Positions 15,866 to 25,278 are shown, numbered from the stretch's first letter. The stretch is 64,000 bases of DNA from Elusimicrobiota bacterium (GCA_003151975.1 PLZD01000031.1:202488-266487); one strand, 5' to 3'. Program-made: numbers and translations. Notes: generated by a model not told the origin, from the sequence alone.

Positions 15866-18587
15866 CACGCGCCCCACCTTCAGCCGATCCCCTGATCAGC
15901 AGGAGTTTATAGCAGGCATAGCCGCAGGCTATGAGCACGAGCATCCCTCCGTGAAATACGACCTGAACCATGCTCATCGAAAGCCGTCTTTCGTTCGCGC
16001 CGTAAGAAAGCGCCAATTCAAGAGCGGCCTCGAGCAGAGAGGCCGTAACAAGGGCGAAGGATGTCGCGACCAGCCGTGTCTCGCCGCGACGGTACCGCGA
16101 GTTGTTGAAGGCCAGCGAATAGACCATTATCGAGGCGCAAAGCATCTTCCCCACCACAAGACTGACGGGCAACCACAATGCGACGTCCTTGCTCATGGCG
16201 GCGAACCCGCTATGAGTGTCCAGGTTGCCCAAGCTGTAGGGGGGGCCGCCGATATGCCCATAACTGTCCAAGATGCCGTAACGAATGTAGGCCAATACGA
16301 GCGCGCCGATGAGCACCACTGTGACATCGTCGGGTCCGCCGCCGTTATCGGTGCCGATGAAGAAGAAGGCCGAGCCGAACAGGAGCACTGAAAGAAAATC
16401 CACCCCCGGGCTCATCAAATAAAGAATGGAAAGCATCAGCGCCGAGACCGCCCGATGGTGGTCGCCGCAGGGCACCCAGCGAAGCGATATAACGGTCAGC
16501 GCTGCGACATGCCCCGCCAGACTGATCCAAAATGTGGCCTCCCCGGGGTATAAGTGGTAAAGGAGGGCCGTCCCCAACGGGACGATGCAGACGCGCAAAC
16601 TGTCCGTCGCCCAGGCAAAAGAGAATGAGGCTGCTCCCGCCAACAGCAGGGCCACGCTTTGCATCCTATCGCCATCCATCAAGTGTCCCACATTAATAAA
16701 ACCGAAGGCCCAAAGTGGAAGCAGACATAGGAGCGCCGGAACGAGCCAACGACGGGCGTGCCCGGCTTTGATGACGCAGAATCCGACCAGAATCGCCCCC
16801 GCCGCGAAGGCATATAGGTAACGCGTAAGCAGGCGTTCGCCGGCCCAGCCGAAGGCGAACCGCTGTGTGATCAGGAAAAACAATGAAAGCGCCGCGAAAG
16901 CGCCAGTTGTCTCGAGCCAGCTGCGGTGGTTTGAGCGCATCCCTACGACAACGACAGCGCAAAGGAGGACGGGGACTATTTCCAGGGGCTGCAGGATGCC
17001 CAGCGCGAGAAGCAGCAACGGGATGATGCCAAGCTCCGCCCCCGTCGGAAACGCCGGCACGCGGATGCGATTGGTCCGGAGGAGCCAATAAGCGCCGGCC
17101 ACGAGGACGGACGCCGCTATTCCGACTGGAGCGGCCAGATGGAACAAGAACTTTCCGCCCAGAGCGAATCGCAGACCGGAGACCGTCAAAATGACAATGG
17201 CTCCGGCCAGACAGAACATGGCACCTAGGCGTTCTCGCCTTTCGCGAAGTCCAAAGATCGCAGTCGACACAAGGCCGAGTTCGATCGAAGCGAGAAGACC
17301 AAGCGTGACCAAGCGAAAACTCGATGTGCTCGCCAGGATAAGGAGCAGAACACACCCTAAGCCGAAGCAAAGAGTCTCCCCCGAAACGGTCGTGATCGTT
17401 GTCAGATAGACCGCTGTCATCGCCAGGAAGAGAACGAGGATCCATCCGAGCATTCCCGGATCCGGTTTGGAACTGATGTCGACAGCGGCCATCAGCTGGC
17501 GCGCGGCCTTTTCGGATAGATGCATCGCGCCGCCGTAGTCGCCGCTGTCCAGGGCCTTTTGCGCTTCGGCCTCGGCGGCTTGCACCTCGGGATGGCCGAC
17601 ATCCAGGAAACCCGCCAGCGAATCGAGCCGCCGCAGGTTTGCCAGCGCCAGTTGAGCCTCTTTTCCGATGGGAAGGTCCAGAAAACCGGGGGGAAGAGGT
17701 TGAAGTATCCCTCCGGGAAGCCTCGTGCCAAGTAACACCGCCAGCGCCAGCGGCAGTTGACGGCCCGACATCTCAAAGTCGTGAATGGGACGGATGCCCG
17801 CCCCCAGAAGCACGAGCGGCACTCGGCGGTAGATATCGTCGCTGCCCCCGTGGCTGCCGTACCGGTCGTTGCCGTGGTCGGAGGTCACGATGAAGGTTGT
17901 ACCCGGATCAATGACATCGTCGAAAAAGCCCTTAAGTTCGGCGTCGACCTGCCGGATCAGATCCTTATACTGCTCCCTCTCCGTGCCATATTGATGAGCG
18001 ATAAAGTCGGTTCGCGCGATGTGCAGGACGACAAACGCCGACCGGTCCTTCGACAGTAGGCGCGCCCGGGCTTTGGACATCGCGACGGCGTCGTCGGCGA
18101 AAAAGTTATGCGATTCGGCACGGCCTGGTTGAGATTTGGCCCGATCTCCCAGGAGATCGGGCCATGAGTGGTCGCCGTAGAAGGCGACCTCCTCGCCGCG
18201 CGCCACGAGCTCGTCGAATACGGTCCAGTGTTCGAACGGCTTCTGGGCGAACAAGGCCAACGTATCGCGGAAGCTGGACGCCGTCCCGACGGTCATGGCG
18301 CGCACGCCGGCCGTCGTCACCGTTTCGGGCGGCGCGATCATGACTCCCGAGGCCCCGCGCGCGGCCAAGGCGACCAGATTGGGCATGATGGTCGGGTCTG
18401 TGCCCACGCGGACGGGCATGGAGTCCAATATAACTAGGACAACGCGATGGCTGAGCCGCGGGACTCCGCTTTCGAGCGGCGGCAACGCGCTCGGATCCTT
18501 GCTCTCGAGCTGAACGTGTAGCGCGTCCGAGAAGAACCCCACAGCGAGGAAAACCACGAAGACAGTGCAGGAAACCGTCGCTCTCAT
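15858..18587 (-). CDS. Alkaline-phosphatase-fold membrane enzyme resembling GPI ethanolamine-phosphate transferases
   Basis: The 909 residues begin with a signal-anchor (1-20) and an exported alkaline-phosphatase-superfamily domain up to about 330. The metal site starts at VLVILDSMP (Asp55), with a PPETVTTAGVRAMTVG segment near 87-101 supplying the Thr nucleophile. It closes with ARTDFIAHQYG (near 196), TSDHGND (near 235) and GSHGG. This motif set resembles eukaryotic PIG-N/PIG-O/PIG-G. The rest is a membrane domain of about 14-16 helices, also as in PIG-O. It probably transfers or removes a phospho-substituent on the glycan outside the inner membrane. Its ATG overlaps the stop of the upstream remnant. 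Confidence 0.75.
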   Translation of the reverse strand: MRATVSCTVFVVFLAVGFFSDALHVQLESKDPSALPPLESGVPRLSHRVVLVILDSMPVRVGTDPTIMPNLVALAARGASGVMIAPPETVTTAGVRAMTVGTASSFRDTLALFAQKPFEHWTVFDELVARGEEVAFYGDHSWPDLLGDRAKSQPGRAESHNFFADDAVAMSKARARLLSKDRSAFVVLHIARTDFIAHQYGTEREQYKDLIRQVDAELKGFFDDVIDPGTTFIVTSDHGNDRYGSHGGSDDIYRRVPLVLLGAGIRPIHDFEMSGRQLPLALAVLLGTRLPGGILQPLPPGFLDLPIGKEAQLALANLRRLDSLAGFLDVGHPEVQAAEAEAQKALDSGDYGGAMHLSEKAARQLMAAVDISSKPDPGMLGWILVLFLAMTAVYLTTITTVSGETLCFGLGCVLLLILASTSSFRLVTLGLLASIELGLVSTAIFGLRERRERLGAMFCLAGAIVILTVSGLRFALGGKFLFHLAAPVGIAASVLVAGAYWLLRTNRIRVPAFPTGAELGIIPLLLLALGILQPLEIVPVLLCAVVVVGMRSNHRSWLETTGAFAALSLFFLITQRFAFGWAGERLLTRYLYAFAAGAILVGFCVIKAGHARRWLVPALLCLLPLWAFGFINVGHLMDGDRMQSVALLLAGAASFSFAWATDSLRVCIVPLGTALLYHLYPGEATFWISLAGHVAALTVISLRWVPCGDHHRAVSALMLSILYLMSPGVDFLSVLLFGSAFFFIGTDNGGGPDDVTVVLIGALVLAYIRYGILDSYGHIGGPPYSLGNLDTHSGFAAMSKDVALWLPVSLVVGKMLCASIMVYSLAFNNSRYRRGETRLVATSFALVTASLLEAALELALSYGANERRLSMSMVQVVFHGGMLVLIACGYACYKLLLIRGSAEGGARDA

Positions 18588-18864
18588 TTTCGCACCAACG
18601 CATACACCAACGCATGCCCGCGCGCTAGGCCGAACGCCAAATGCAGCACCGTCAACTGGCCGACACTCACCCAGCTATTTCGCTTGGCCGCAATGATTCG
18701 GCGATCTCCACCGCGCGGTCGGTCGAGCCGTTGTCCACAAGGATGACCTCGAAGCGGTCCCGGGGGAAATTGAGCTTCGTCGGAGCCTGCATGCATCGCC
18801 CTATGACATGCTCCTCGTTGAGCTCCGGGATTTCGATGGAAACGCACCCGTTCAAGAGGCTCAG
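18584..18864 (-). pseudogene. Gutted, frameshifted GT2 glycosyltransferase remnant
   Basis: The first part reads VSIEIPELNEEHVIG and FEVILVDNGSTDRAVEIAES, the N-terminus of a GT2 like the gene at 12887-13867. After SEIAG there is a TGA. In the next frame the sequence reads WVSVGQLTVLHLAFGLARGHALVYALVRK, which matches the C-terminal helix of the same GT2 family (LLHAAFGLARAHALL). About 230 internal codons are missing. The TGA at 18669-18667 overlaps a GTG in the second frame (GTGA), and the final TGA overlaps the ATG of the next gene. The start is either a CTG overlapping the upstream stop or a TTG at 18855. Confidence 0.78.
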
Positions 18865-20273
18865 GACCCATTCTTCAGCTTCTCCCTGACGCCGTTGGAG
18901 GCGACGATGAGTCCCGTTAGCATATAGTTGTCCAAGGTGTAGGTATGGGATAGAAAGGTTATGCATGCGACGTACCCAGCCAGTGAGTAGAGTTGTTCCG
19001 GCCGTTCCTCTCTATGGCTCCAAGCTATGCGGAAAACCGATTTGAAATATGCGCAATAGAGGAATAATCCCACGAATCCAGACTCGCCGAGGGCCAGGAA
19101 CCAGCTGGAGTGAGCCGTTCTGCTGCCATATTCGTAGATCGTTCCGATCGCATACGACATATAGTTGTCATTGAACTGATGGTAGCCCACGCCCAAGAAA
19201 GGGCTGTGCAATGCCATGTTAAGACCTGAACCCCACAGAGTGATGCGGCTATCAGAGGACGTAGACATTTCCTCCTCGTCCCGGGGCACCAGCTTCATGG
19301 CCCCATAATATGCAACGCCGACGAAGCAGGCCATTAAAATCAGGCTCAGTCGAAGCCTCTTGGCCCGTGCGCGGCGGTAGACCAAGAATTGCACAGCGAG
19401 CCCAAGCATGGTGCCGCGGGAGCGCGTAAACCAGATCACGATTGCGGCAAAACCGGCATATAACAGCCCGCCCAGCCTCCCGAACGGATTGGCCCTTTTC
19501 TTGAACCAGGCCGCCAACGCGAAGGGCAATGCCATGACAATGATGGCTCCCAGATCGTTGGGATCCCCCAGCAAGTTGTAAGGCCTGCCGAATACAAGCC
19601 GCCCCTCCACCATTTCACCGGCAGCGAATTGGTATAGTCCGTTGGCCATGAGCAGGAGGCTGCTCAGTACCAGGGTAAGCTCGAACTCCCGCACGCTGCA
19701 TTCGCTTTCGATGAAAACGATTGCGATTCCCCAGACCGTGAGCGACTTGAAGTAGGTATTAAAATAATCCAATATCACCGCGGCCCTGCCCGGGACCTTG
19801 ATCGTCGTCAGTAGAAGCCAGCCGCTGAAACCGAGCAGATACATCACGCTGCGGATGTTCCGGCGGTCGAATTTGCCGCGCTGCTTCGGATGAATCAGGT
19901 ACGAAACGACGCAAAGGACGATAGTGAGCCGGGGTAAGATCGTCAGCAACGGATCCATGATATTTAGCTCCCAAGGCCTTAGCAGCATGAGATGGGCCAT
20001 GAAGCAAAGGGCGTTGACGGGGTGCAGCAGCGAGAGGCAAATACCCACGGCAATCTCGAGGCCTAACAGCGGATCCGTGCCCCGGAACACGCCCATGAAT
20101 CCGAGGGCCATGAAAATGAAGCAAAGCGGCAGCCATTGAATCGGGGCCAACGCGCCATGCGCGTCGTAGTCGGGCGCCGCAGCGCGCATGAGCTGAAATC
20201 TCGCCACCATGATCAGGAAAAGGAGAATGACTCCCGTTTCCATGTGCAGGTATGCGACCTGGGTCGGATTCAT
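18861..20273 (-). CDS. O-antigen ligase/polymerase family membrane protein (Wzy/WaaL-like)
   Basis: A 470-residue protein with about 11 predicted membrane helices and one larger periplasmic loop near residues 330-400 (SRITLWGSGLNMALHSPFLGVGYHQFNDNYMSYAIG). The G-x-G-x-H/N pattern in that loop is typical of the O-antigen ligase domain. Such proteins join polyprenyl-linked glycan repeats (polymerase) or attach the chain to an acceptor (ligase) on the outer face of the inner membrane. It is the only polymerase/ligase candidate in the operon. A possible internal promoter (GCTACAAT) lies in the 64-bp gap just upstream. Confidence 0.82.
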   Translation of the reverse strand: MNPTQVAYLHMETGVILLFLIMVARFQLMRAAAPDYDAHGALAPIQWLPLCFIFMALGFMGVFRGTDPLLGLEIAVGICLSLLHPVNALCFMAHLMLLRPWELNIMDPLLTILPRLTIVLCVVSYLIHPKQRGKFDRRNIRSVMYLLGFSGWLLLTTIKVPGRAAVILDYFNTYFKSLTVWGIAIVFIESECSVREFELTLVLSSLLLMANGLYQFAAGEMVEGRLVFGRPYNLLGDPNDLGAIIVMALPFALAAWFKKRANPFGRLGGLLYAGFAAIVIWFTRSRGTMLGLAVQFLVYRRARAKRLRLSLILMACFVGVAYYGAMKLVPRDEEEMSTSSDSRITLWGSGLNMALHSPFLGVGYHQFNDNYMSYAIGTIYEYGSRTAHSSWFLALGESGFVGLFLYCAYFKSVFRIAWSHREERPEQLYSLAGYVACITFLSHTYTLDNYMLTGLIVASNGVREKLKNGS

Positions 20274-20302
20274 AGCATCGACGCGTTATCCATTGATATG
20301 GA

Positions 20303-20308
20303 ATTGTA
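20303..20308 (-). promoter_or_regulatory. Possible internal -10 element (TACAAT) before the ligase gene
   Basis: On the minus strand GCTACAAT lies about 30 bases before the ATG at 20273, in one of the few intergenic gaps of the operon. No clear -35 was found. Confidence 0.35.
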
Positions 20309-20337
20309 GCCCTTAAATGCTCGCTCCCGATAATATT

Positions 20338-21405
20338 TCATCTCTTTGGGGGCTTCCCGAGTGATCGGCGCATGAGGCCGGCAATCCGCGTGCGCACCCC
20401 AAGCGAGAGCATAGTCTTTATCAAGTCCTTCATCCGCGACAGGTCTCGAGGGTTGGCCCGGATGCTCTTGATAAAGAAGGCCCTCGCCTCTCGGATCAAA
20501 CCCGCTTCGAGGTGCTCTTTTCCGGCCCAGGCATACGCATCCGCCAACGCTTCGCGCATGAGGGCTGGAGACAGCGTGAGTCGGTCTCTGTCGAACGCCA
20601 GGGTTTGTTCCAAGGTGCTTAGGAAGCTAAGCGATATTTTAATCAATTTATCAGACGCAGTAAGAGCGTCGGCAAGACCGATCGTATAACGAACGGTCAC
20701 AGCATCGGCGTAGGCGACGGGACCCTCCTTGCAGGTCTTTAGATGGTAAGGGTAATCCTCGCCGGTCTCATAGCCTTCGTTGAAAAGCCCCACTTTATTC
20801 ACGCGCTCCCGACGCAGGAGCACGGTGGAGGTATGAACGAGGTTGCCCAAGGCCATGGGAGAAAAAATGTCGCCGCAGAAAGCCTCGACCCCGCCGATCC
20901 GTGTCTCCCTAAGACCATGGGCGAAGAGTTCCCGAGAGGTGGGATAGTACTTGTAGGCGGAGTACATCTTGTGAAGATAGCGTTCATGAAGGATCCGGCC
21001 GCCGCCATCGACCGCCGCCATGTCCGTCCAGACCATGCCCGCCTCGGGAAAGCGTCGCAAGCATTCAAGCTGAAGAATCAGCTTTCCCGGCAGCCAGACA
21101 TCGTCGGCGTCCAGAAATGCGATGAACTCGCCGCGAGACTCTCGAAGGCCCAGGTTCCGCGCCGAGGATACCCCGCCATTGGCTTTCGGGATGCAGCGGA
21201 CCTTGGGGTTGCTCCCGTAGGTCTTCGCCATCACCGAGGCCGTTTCGTCCGTAGATCCATCGTTGATGACGAGCACCTCTACATCGCGATAATCCTGGGC
21301 CAAGACGCTTTCGACGGCCGCGCCGACGAGCTTGGCTCTGTTGTAGGTCGGGATGATGACGCTGACCAACCCGCGCGTCGCCTGACGGTTCTCAGCGCCA
21401 GGCAT
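20338..21405 (-). CDS. Family 2 glycosyltransferase
   Basis: The 355-residue protein starts with VSVIIPTYNRAKLVGAAVES and VLVINDGSTDETASV and has the D-x-D segment EFIAFLDADDVWLPGKL. A helical C-terminal domain (from about 250) contains DAYAWAGKEHLEAGLIREARAFFIKSIRANP, which looks like a TPR-type helix pair and may contact a partner. The start codon lies 14 bp inside the end of the deacetylase gene. It is a probable cytoplasmic enzyme adding a sugar to the lipid-linked intermediate. Confidence 0.87.
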   Translation of the reverse strand: MPGAENRQATRGLVSVIIPTYNRAKLVGAAVESVLAQDYRDVEVLVINDGSTDETASVMAKTYGSNPKVRCIPKANGGVSSARNLGLRESRGEFIAFLDADDVWLPGKLILQLECLRRFPEAGMVWTDMAAVDGGGRILHERYLHKMYSAYKYYPTSRELFAHGLRETRIGGVEAFCGDIFSPMALGNLVHTSTVLLRRERVNKVGLFNEGYETGEDYPYHLKTCKEGPVAYADAVTVRYTIGLADALTASDKLIKISLSFLSTLEQTLAFDRDRLTLSPALMREALADAYAWAGKEHLEAGLIREARAFFIKSIRANPRDLSRMKDLIKTMLSLGVRTRIAGLMRRSLGKPPKR

Positions 21406-22399
21406 TGGCGCGCAGGGCGATGCGAAACCGCCAGGTCGTTCGGTCGATGCCGTCGTCGCTGTAGCGAAGCACGTCGTACGGTCGGATTTTGCCGGGGATG
21501 TTCATTCCCGAATAATAAGAAAAAGCGGTGGAGTAGCGGGCCTCCATTAGGGCTTTGAAGGTCTCTTCGTTGAAGGTATCCGCCTGGCCGTCCGGGTAGG
21601 CCAGCGTGTCGATGGTCCGGCCCAGTTCTCTCTCGAGTATCTGGCGGGATGTCCGAAGTTCCTCGAACTGCCCCGCATAGGGCAGCTTGCTGAGAATCGG
21701 ATGCGTATGCGAATGGGAGCCGAAGCACATGCCGCGCTCCTGCATCCGGCGCGCCTCGTCCCAATTCATAAAACAGCGCTCAGCGCTGCCTGCCGGGCGC
21801 TTGACGCCGCAGGCGTCCTCGAGGCCCCGCATGAACCGCTCCGGGTCCGTCGCGGACGGCGACTTGAACATCTCCTGAATCTTGACGATGGACCCCGCAC
21901 GGCGGGCGGGCGTCAAATCGAACTCCGACCGCTCGGGGTAGTCGAGCGAAATCCGGTCTCTAGCCGTTTTTTTGACTATGAAGGCGACGACATCCCACCA
22001 GGGCAGCACATTCGTGCCGACGAACGAGGTCGTCAGAAAAAACGTCGCGGAGGCCCCGTGAGCGCGCAGAACGCCAAATGCGTCGTCGAAGTTGTCGCGA
22101 TAACCATCGTCGAAGGTCAGCAATACCGATGCCCGGAGCGGTTTTGCCCTGCCGTGAATGATATCGAGGGCTTCCTCGAGGTTCACGATAGGGAAGCGCC
22201 GCTTGAGAGAGCCCACCTGCCAGTCGAATTCAGCGGTGGTGCAGGAAAAAGTGTCCGAGTCGTACGGGGTGGCCTGCGCGTCGCCGATTCGGTGATAATT
22301 CAGTATCAGCAGCGCTGGCCGGCTCGGGAGGGACTCGATCAACCGCGTGAGGCCAGTGTAGAATCCCACTCGGGCGGCTATTTTCTCCTTGCCGCGCAC
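21392..22399 (-). CDS. Polysaccharide deacetylase family protein (NodB/CE4 fold)
   Basis: The start is a GTG at 22399, seven bases after the sugar transferase stop. In 335 residues it has LLILNYHRIGD, VLLTFDDGYRDNFDD (catalytic and metal Asp pair near 113-117), CFGSHSHTHPILSKL (metal His pair) and LAYPDGQAD. It resembles the deacetylase subfamily found in exosortase/PEP-CTERM-type EPS loci. It is the second CE4 domain of the operon, besides the one fused to a GT2 at 3972-6122. It would remove acetyl groups from the nascent polysaccharide. Confidence 0.88.
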   Translation of the reverse strand: MRGKEKIAARVGFYTGLTRLIESLPSRPALLILNYHRIGDAQATPYDSDTFSCTTAEFDWQVGSLKRRFPIVNLEEALDIIHGRAKPLRASVLLTFDDGYRDNFDDAFGVLRAHGASATFFLTTSFVGTNVLPWWDVVAFIVKKTARDRISLDYPERSEFDLTPARRAGSIVKIQEMFKSPSATDPERFMRGLEDACGVKRPAGSAERCFMNWDEARRMQERGMCFGSHSHTHPILSKLPYAGQFEELRTSRQILERELGRTIDTLAYPDGQADTFNEETFKALMEARYSTAFSYYSGMNIPGKIRPYDVLRYSDDGIDRTTWRFRIALRANAWR

Positions 22400-22406
22400 C
22401 GAGGAA

Positions 22407-23825
22407 TCAGGAGAACGTCGGTTCCGGGGTCCCGAGCTTGTACTTGCGCTCGTACGTGGTGCTCAGGTCGAGGACCCACCCAGCGTCGGCAGGCAGCGGC
22501 ATCACCGGGGACGGGATCGCGTTGACCGTGGCATCGCTGATCAGCACGCGCTTGATGGTCTTCAGGATAATGCTGACATCCAGCCCGAAGGACCAGTTCT
22601 TGACGTAATAGAGGTCGTAGTGAAGCCGCTCGATGGCGCCGGTGACGGTCGTGGTGGCGCGGTATCGCACCTGGGCCCAGCCGGTCAGGCCAGGCTTTAC
22701 CAAGTGCCGCAGATGGTTGCTGGGCACGGATTTCTCCAGCGTTTCCACCTCTTTCATCCACATCGGGCGCGGTCCCACGAGGGACATATCTCCCTTCATA
22801 ACGTTCCAGAGTTGGGGGAGTTCATCGAGACGGAACCTCCGCAACATGTCTCCCAACCAGGTCACGTGGGCATCGTGAGCGTTCTCGCCGGGCAAGCCAG
22901 ATCGAGCATCGGCTCCAGCTCTCATAGTGCGGAATTTCCAAAGTGTGAAGGGCTGACCCAAAAAGCCGGCGCGCTGCTGCGTGAAGAAAATCGGCCGGCC
23001 GTCGCAGATGGCGATGAGAACGGCGGTCACGGCCATCGCGGGGGCCAAGGCCAGCGTCAGCAGGATCGCGCCGACCACATCTATGGTCCGCTTGGCTACC
23101 GAGTAGACGCCGTGGCGCTTGGGCATGATGAACTCCAGCGCCCAAGAGGGGCTTGCCGCATAGTAAGGCGAGACCTTGCCGAAAATTGATTCGTAGAAGT
23201 CTTCCATCGTGACGATGGGAACACCGCGCGCCATCGCCGCAAGGATCACGTCGCGGGCCGCCTCCCAGTTTTGGTCGACCCAAGGAGCGTCGGCCACCAC
23301 GATGTCGACGCCGGGCCATTGCCAGGGAACGACCTTAAGACCGGTGTCGCGAGTATGGTGGTGCATGCCTTTTTCGATCTCGCGCAGATGCTCCTCGTCG
23401 CCGAGGAAGACGAAGCGCTGGTCTAGCAGGTCGAAGTTCAGCATCCACAACCAAGCCCGGCGCCAGACGAAAATCAGCGCATGGGAAATGACGACCGCGA
23501 GGATCAGGTGGGTCTTGGGCTTGAGCTCGGTGGCGATAGCGTAAAAATAGGTCATACCCAGCAGCATGCACGCCGCCATCGAGAAGAGCAGGTTCCGGAC
23601 GAGCGCAACGCTGTCCCGGGCCACGCGGAGTTCGTACAGGCCGACGGTGAAGATCGCGGCGATCCAGCTCAAGAACAAGGGCAGGAACAACAACGCCGTC
23701 GTCAGGTTTACGAGCTCTGGTTCCCGGAAGCTCAGCGTCATCGCGAGGGCGAGATAGAAAATGATGAAGTCAACGACCGGCGGAAGCAGCCAGCGCCAGG
23801 TGTACCGGCTTGCAAAGCTGCTCAT
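22407..23825 (-). CDS. Polyprenyl-phosphate sugar-1-phosphate transferase (initiating enzyme of EPS synthesis)
   Basis: The 472-residue protein has four N-terminal membrane helices, a Rossmann-like middle region (RFVFLGDEEHLREIEKG), a fifth hydrophobic segment (about 245-270) and the C-terminal catalytic domain. Diagnostic motifs are FFTQQRAGFLGQPFTLWKFR, RRFRLDELPQLWNVMKGDMS, LVGPRP and KPGLTGWAQVRY. It belongs to the WbaP/WcaJ/CpsE polyisoprenyl-phosphate hexose-1-phosphate transferases, which load the first sugar on undecaprenyl phosphate. As first gene after a good -10 box it opens the operon. A C-terminal extension of about 40 residues is not part of the usual domain. Confidence 0.92.
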   Translation of the reverse strand: MSSFASRYTWRWLLPPVVDFIIFYLALAMTLSFREPELVNLTTALLFLPLFLSWIAAIFTVGLYELRVARDSVALVRNLLFSMAACMLLGMTYFYAIATELKPKTHLILAVVISHALIFVWRRAWLWMLNFDLLDQRFVFLGDEEHLREIEKGMHHHTRDTGLKVVPWQWPGVDIVVADAPWVDQNWEAARDVILAAMARGVPIVTMEDFYESIFGKVSPYYAASPSWALEFIMPKRHGVYSVAKRTIDVVGAILLTLALAPAMAVTAVLIAICDGRPIFFTQQRAGFLGQPFTLWKFRTMRAGADARSGLPGENAHDAHVTWLGDMLRRFRLDELPQLWNVMKGDMSLVGPRPMWMKEVETLEKSVPSNHLRHLVKPGLTGWAQVRYRATTTVTGAIERLHYDLYYVKNWSFGLDVSIILKTIKRVLISDATVNAIPSPVMPLPADAGWVLDLSTTYERKYKLGTPEPTFS

Positions 23826-23884
23826 ATCGCCCGTCCGTTTGCTTCAGCGCATCCGTTGGAGGTGCTTGAAATCTTCATATAAAA

Positions 23885-23890
23885 ATTATA
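23885..23890 (-). promoter_or_regulatory. -10 element (TATAAT) upstream of the EPS operon
   Basis: On the minus strand GATTATAATTTTTATATG lies about 60 bases before the sugar transferase ATG. No good -35 is visible at 17 bp. The preceding 60 bp contain repeated GGCCCTATTGGCCCTG and a CCTTCG/CGAAGG inverted repeat that could bind a regulator or end the upstream transcript. Confidence 0.55.
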
Positions 23891-23980
23891 ATCGGAACCG
23901 GTCTCTCCAGACAGGGCCAATAGGGCCTTCGCGGCGGGGGCCGAAGGACCTAGTGGCAGTCCCGTCCATAGGGGCGTAAT

Positions 23981-25246
23981 CTAGAATTTCAGCGCCGCCT
24001 GCCAAGTTACCTGGTTGTCCTCGAAGCCGAATTGACCCGACATCGTGGAGTCGCGCTCGCGGTGGTTGAAGGCAACGCCCGTGAACAGCCACTTCTGGAT
24101 GTCGTACGTGATCCACGCGCCGACCTGGTAGTTATCGTCGCGCCTTTTCGATATGGAACCGCTCGCATCCACGATCTGGGCGAAGGGATATTGGTCTAGC
24201 TCAAAGGAGGCCTTAAGGCCTGCGGAGAACTTCCGCGGGAACTGATGCGCCAAATCAAGAGCGATCACATTTTGGAAGTAGAGCGGGTTCGACGCGTCGA
24301 TGGACTCTTGGGCGGACCGGTTCAGGTCTAGCTTCACAGTTGTGAATTTGTCGGCCTTCCAGGTTACAGCCGCCGAAACGGTCGCCGAAATGAAAACGCG
24401 CGAGTTGCCTGACGCCGTGGCGACGTCGTATTGGCGGTCGCTGACTCCGCCCTCGATCTGTCCTTCGAGTTTCGGCGCAAGCTCACCGATTACGCCAAGA
24501 CCTACGTTATGAGACCGGTTGTCCTTGTCGAGGCCCAACTCCGGGATTGTATAATGGATGATGTCGCGATGATAGGCAATGTAAACCTTCGTCTTGGGCC
24601 GCACCATATATCCGACGTTGAAGCCGAAATTGTCTTCGTACCGGTTCAACTGCTGGGCAAAATCCGGCCGGATATACTTGTCATTCTTCTGACTGGCGTC
24701 CAAGCCTCCGGCCAGGCGGCCATTGCGAGGGGTATAATCCAACGTGCTGTAGACGCTGTTCTGCCAGCGCCATTGCCTTCCCGTCAGCTGAGAGAAGGCG
24801 GGGTCGGTCGTGTTGACGTAATTGTCACCGGCCTTGAAGGTCAATCCGTAGGCCCCGGCGTAGGTGTATTGGCCGTGAGCGGTCTGCCCTATCGCGTTGT
24901 TGATGTCCGGCTGCGTGGAGTAGATTTGGGATTCGAAGTCGTAGCCCAAAGATAGGTCGTGCAGCTTATGCCACGGGAGGTCGGTTTCCAGGCCTATGTT
25001 GTTCTTCGTGATCCAGGATTCGCGGTGGCCGTTTCCGAGGATGGCGCCGTTGGCCTGGTCGCGGGGAACGAGGTAGATGTTTGAGTCGTACATTTCTGAA
25101 AAAGCGTAGGAGGGGTGGATTGCGAGCTGGCCCCAATGCATGTTCGGCGTCTGATATTGCGTCAGCCAATTCAGGCTATTCCAGGAGGCATGGGCAGTGC
25201 TTGAAAACATGCTGATGGAAACGATGATGACGGCGAGTCTTCTCAT
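23981..25246 (-). CDS. Outer-membrane beta-barrel protein
   Basis: A 421-residue protein with signal peptide 1-20 (cleavage after AHA). The mature part is made of alternating amphipathic strands (KFTTVKLDLNRSAQES, PKTKVYIAYHRDIIHYT, and many similar), with a final aromatic strand ending in TWQAALKF, as expected for a terminal beta-signal. It resembles the BBP2_2-type barrels that occur in EPS and exosortase loci. It may form or stabilise the outer-membrane exit for the glycan encoded downstream. It reads toward the EPS operon with 155 bp between, and has its own upstream terminator. Confidence 0.75.
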   Translation of the reverse strand: MRRLAVIIVSISMFSSTAHASWNSLNWLTQYQTPNMHWGQLAIHPSYAFSEMYDSNIYLVPRDQANGAILGNGHRESWITKNNIGLETDLPWHKLHDLSLGYDFESQIYSTQPDINNAIGQTAHGQYTYAGAYGLTFKAGDNYVNTTDPAFSQLTGRQWRWQNSVYSTLDYTPRNGRLAGGLDASQKNDKYIRPDFAQQLNRYEDNFGFNVGYMVRPKTKVYIAYHRDIIHYTIPELGLDKDNRSHNVGLGVIGELAPKLEGQIEGGVSDRQYDVATASGNSRVFISATVSAAVTWKADKFTTVKLDLNRSAQESIDASNPLYFQNVIALDLAHQFPRKFSAGLKASFELDQYPFAQIVDASGSISKRRDDNYQVGAWITYDIQKWLFTGVAFNHRERDSTMSGQFGFEDNQVTWQAALKF

Positions 25247-25278
25247 TGTTTATCCGATAATTTTGGGTTGTGAGATAT

